Assembly: GCA_001303885.1 (NCBI GenBank)
Contig: LJUE01000233.1
Coordinates: 1 to 7,549 of the forward strand
Direction: 5' to 3'
Source: Planctomycetes bacterium SM23_32
GTDB taxonomy: Bacteria > Planctomycetota > Brocadiia > SM23-32
DNA: 7,549 bases
In this document: positions 6,559 to 7,549 of the stretch, piece by piece
Position numbering within the stretch: the stretch's first letter is position 1
Layout: every line of letters starts with the position of its first letter
Notes under the pieces: generated by a model
What the model was told of the DNA's origin: nothing
The model's input: the letters and a program-made list of their open reading frames with translations, nothing else
The model's database searches: none
Program-made: the position numbers and the translations under genes

Positions 6559-6587
6559 CCGGGCGCCCAAGCCGCAGAAGCGCCCGG
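6559..6587 (-). terminator. Stable hairpin after the SUMF1-family gene
   Basis: CCGGGCGC and GCGCCCGG form a perfect 8-bp all-GC stem around a 13-nt loop, beginning about 40 nt past the TAG at 6628-6630. No T-tract follows on the minus strand, so a classical intrinsic terminator is not shown; it could end or attenuate transcription before the amidohydrolase. Confidence 0.4.
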
Positions 6588-6627
6588 CGTGCACGCGGCG
6601 TATGACCTGGTGGCCGCCGAAGGCGAG

Positions 6628-7549
6628 CTAACCTCCGGGGTCGCAGACGACCCGGAAGCCGATGTACTCGCGCGCGACGGTCGGCGTGTAACCCTCCCGT
6701 GCCGCGGAGCGGCAGTCCGCCCCGGAGCTGCGCCAGGACCCTCCGCGCAGAACGCGGGACCTGCCGGACGCCGGGCCCGCCGGGTCGTTCACGGGGCTCT
6801 GCCAGTAGTAGTATTCCCCGAACCAGTCCTGACACCACTCGCGCACGTTGCCGAGCATGCCGTGGAGCCCCCAGGCATTCGGCGGCTTCTGGCCCACCTC
6901 GTGCGTCTGCTCGTCCGAGTTGCGACCGTACCAGGCGTAGCCGCCCAGCAGGTAGTCGCCCTGATCGTCCCACCCGTCGCCGAACGAATAAGCCGTCGTT
7001 GAGCCCGCCCGGCAGGCGTACTCCCACTCGGCCTCGGTCGGCAACCGGTAGGTAAGGCCTTCCCCCTGGGAGAGCCGGCGACAGAACTCGCGCGCGTCGT
7101 TCCAGGTGACCATCTCCACCGGTCTCCGAGGGCCGCGGAATGCCGATGGGTCCGTCCCCATGACCTCCTCGTATTGGCCCTGCGTTACCTCGTGGGCTCC
7201 CATGTAGAACCCCCCGGTGATGCGCACGCGGTGCTGAGGCCCCTGGTAACGGCTGTGCCCCCTTTCCCGGGGTGAACTCCCCATGATGAACTCGCCCGGC
7301 GGAACCGCCACGAGGTCCATGCCCAGCTCGTTGGTGTAGCAGGCTATGCCCTCGGTGCGGTCGCCTTCGGGCGAGGCAACGGTGACCTGCCGAGTCTCGA
7401 CGGTCCAGCCGGAGGGCGTGGCGGGGACGGCCCTCAGCGGCCGCTCGCCCTGCTCCCTGAGGAGCCGCTCGGTCCGCGCGCGTTCGGCTGCGGGGTCGCG
7501 TCGCCCCATCTGCCTGTCACGCTCGTACGCCTGCACGAAGGGGCCGTGG
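6628..7549 (-). CDS. SUMF1/EgtB/PvdO-family protein, 5' end outside the window
   Basis: A formylglycine-generating-enzyme-like (FGE-sulfatase, PF03781) domain. The frame has no stop up to the right edge, so the true start is probably beyond it; a GTG at 7536 is the first possible start inside. Counting from there, a charged linker (1-70) leads into GMDLVAVPPGEFIMGS (72-87), EVTQGQYEEVMG (116-127), PVEMVTWNDAREFCRRLS (139-156), LPTEAEWEYACRAG (165-178), GLHGMLGNVREWCQDW (223-238), RVLRGGSW (261-268) and a final IGFRVV, all in family order. Genuine FGE has two catalytic cysteines shortly after GGS[YW]; here the segment is shorter and holds a single cysteine (C275), so sulfatase activation is unlikely. 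Bacterial relatives often serve as ligand-binding or unassigned domains fused to kinases or other modules. The unseen N-terminus may hold such a module. Confidence 0.93.
   Translation of the reverse strand, partial: HGPFVQAYERDRQMGRRDPAAERARTERLLREQGERPLRAVPATPSGWTVETRQVTVASPEGDRTEGIACYTNELGMDLVAVPPGEFIMGSSPRERGHSRYQGPQHRVRITGGFYMGAHEVTQGQYEEVMGTDPSAFRGPRRPVEMVTWNDAREFCRRLSQGEGLTYRLPTEAEWEYACRAGSTTAYSFGDGWDDQGDYLLGGYAWYGRNSDEQTHEVGQKPPNAWGLHGMLGNVREWCQDWFGEYYYWQSPVNDPAGPASGRSRVLRGGSWRSSGADCRSAAREGYTPTVAREYIGFRVVCDPGG

Noticed and set aside
6457..7002. 181-codon plus-strand frame opposite the SUMF1-family gene
   Set aside because: It overlaps a frame with complete FGE-sulfatase motifs and has no recognisable domain itself.
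1..7549. CRISPR arrays, tRNA or rRNA genes, insertion sequences, riboswitches
   Set aside because: No regularly spaced repeats, cloverleaf or rRNA-like segments, transposase motifs or terminal inverted repeats were seen on either strand by eye.

Overview
The window is GC-rich bacterial DNA. It looks like a piece of an environmental genome, perhaps from a Planctomycetota-, Armatimonadota- or Hydrogenedentota-like lineage. I base that only on the gene mix (a secreted clan GH-A hydrolase, a SUMF1-type protein, an Amidohydro_2 enzyme, a GT39 membrane enzyme) and on general protein style, so the taxonomic call is weak. TAG and TGA both end apparently intact genes here, so the standard code is in use.

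Left block, 1-4425, is read from the minus strand. In transcription order it holds: a GT2 polyprenyl-phosphate glycosyltransferase with an in-frame stop and a lost C-terminus (4425-3838); an intact ArnT-like GT39 membrane glycosyltransferase 19 bp later (3818-2085); a membrane-anchored metallophosphoesterase 22 bp later (2062-1042) that is frameshifted and apparently shortened just after its GNHD motif; then, after a 287-bp gap, the N-terminal 251 residues of a secreted GH-A glycoside hydrolase (754 to beyond base 1). The first three form a tight cassette for lipid-linked sugar synthesis and transfer, with both outer members damaged and the middle one whole.

Centre: a roughly 500-bp region without a recognisable gene (4426-4934) carries a good sigma70-type promoter (4835-4863) for a plus-strand multi-pass membrane protein (4935-5426). 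A 245-bp gap with two small hairpins separates this gene from the convergent right block.

Right block, 5672-7549, is again on the minus strand: a SUMF1/EgtB/PvdO-family protein entering from the right edge (7549-6628), then a 209-bp gap with a stable hairpin and two copies of the palindrome GCACGTGC, then a GTG-started Amidohydro_2 hydrolase with a perfect Shine-Dalgarno sequence (6418-5672).

I found no RNA genes, CRISPR array, insertion sequence or attachment site. The most notable signal is the selective decay of the glycosyltransferase cassette. I do not see convincing evidence of a wholly new system.
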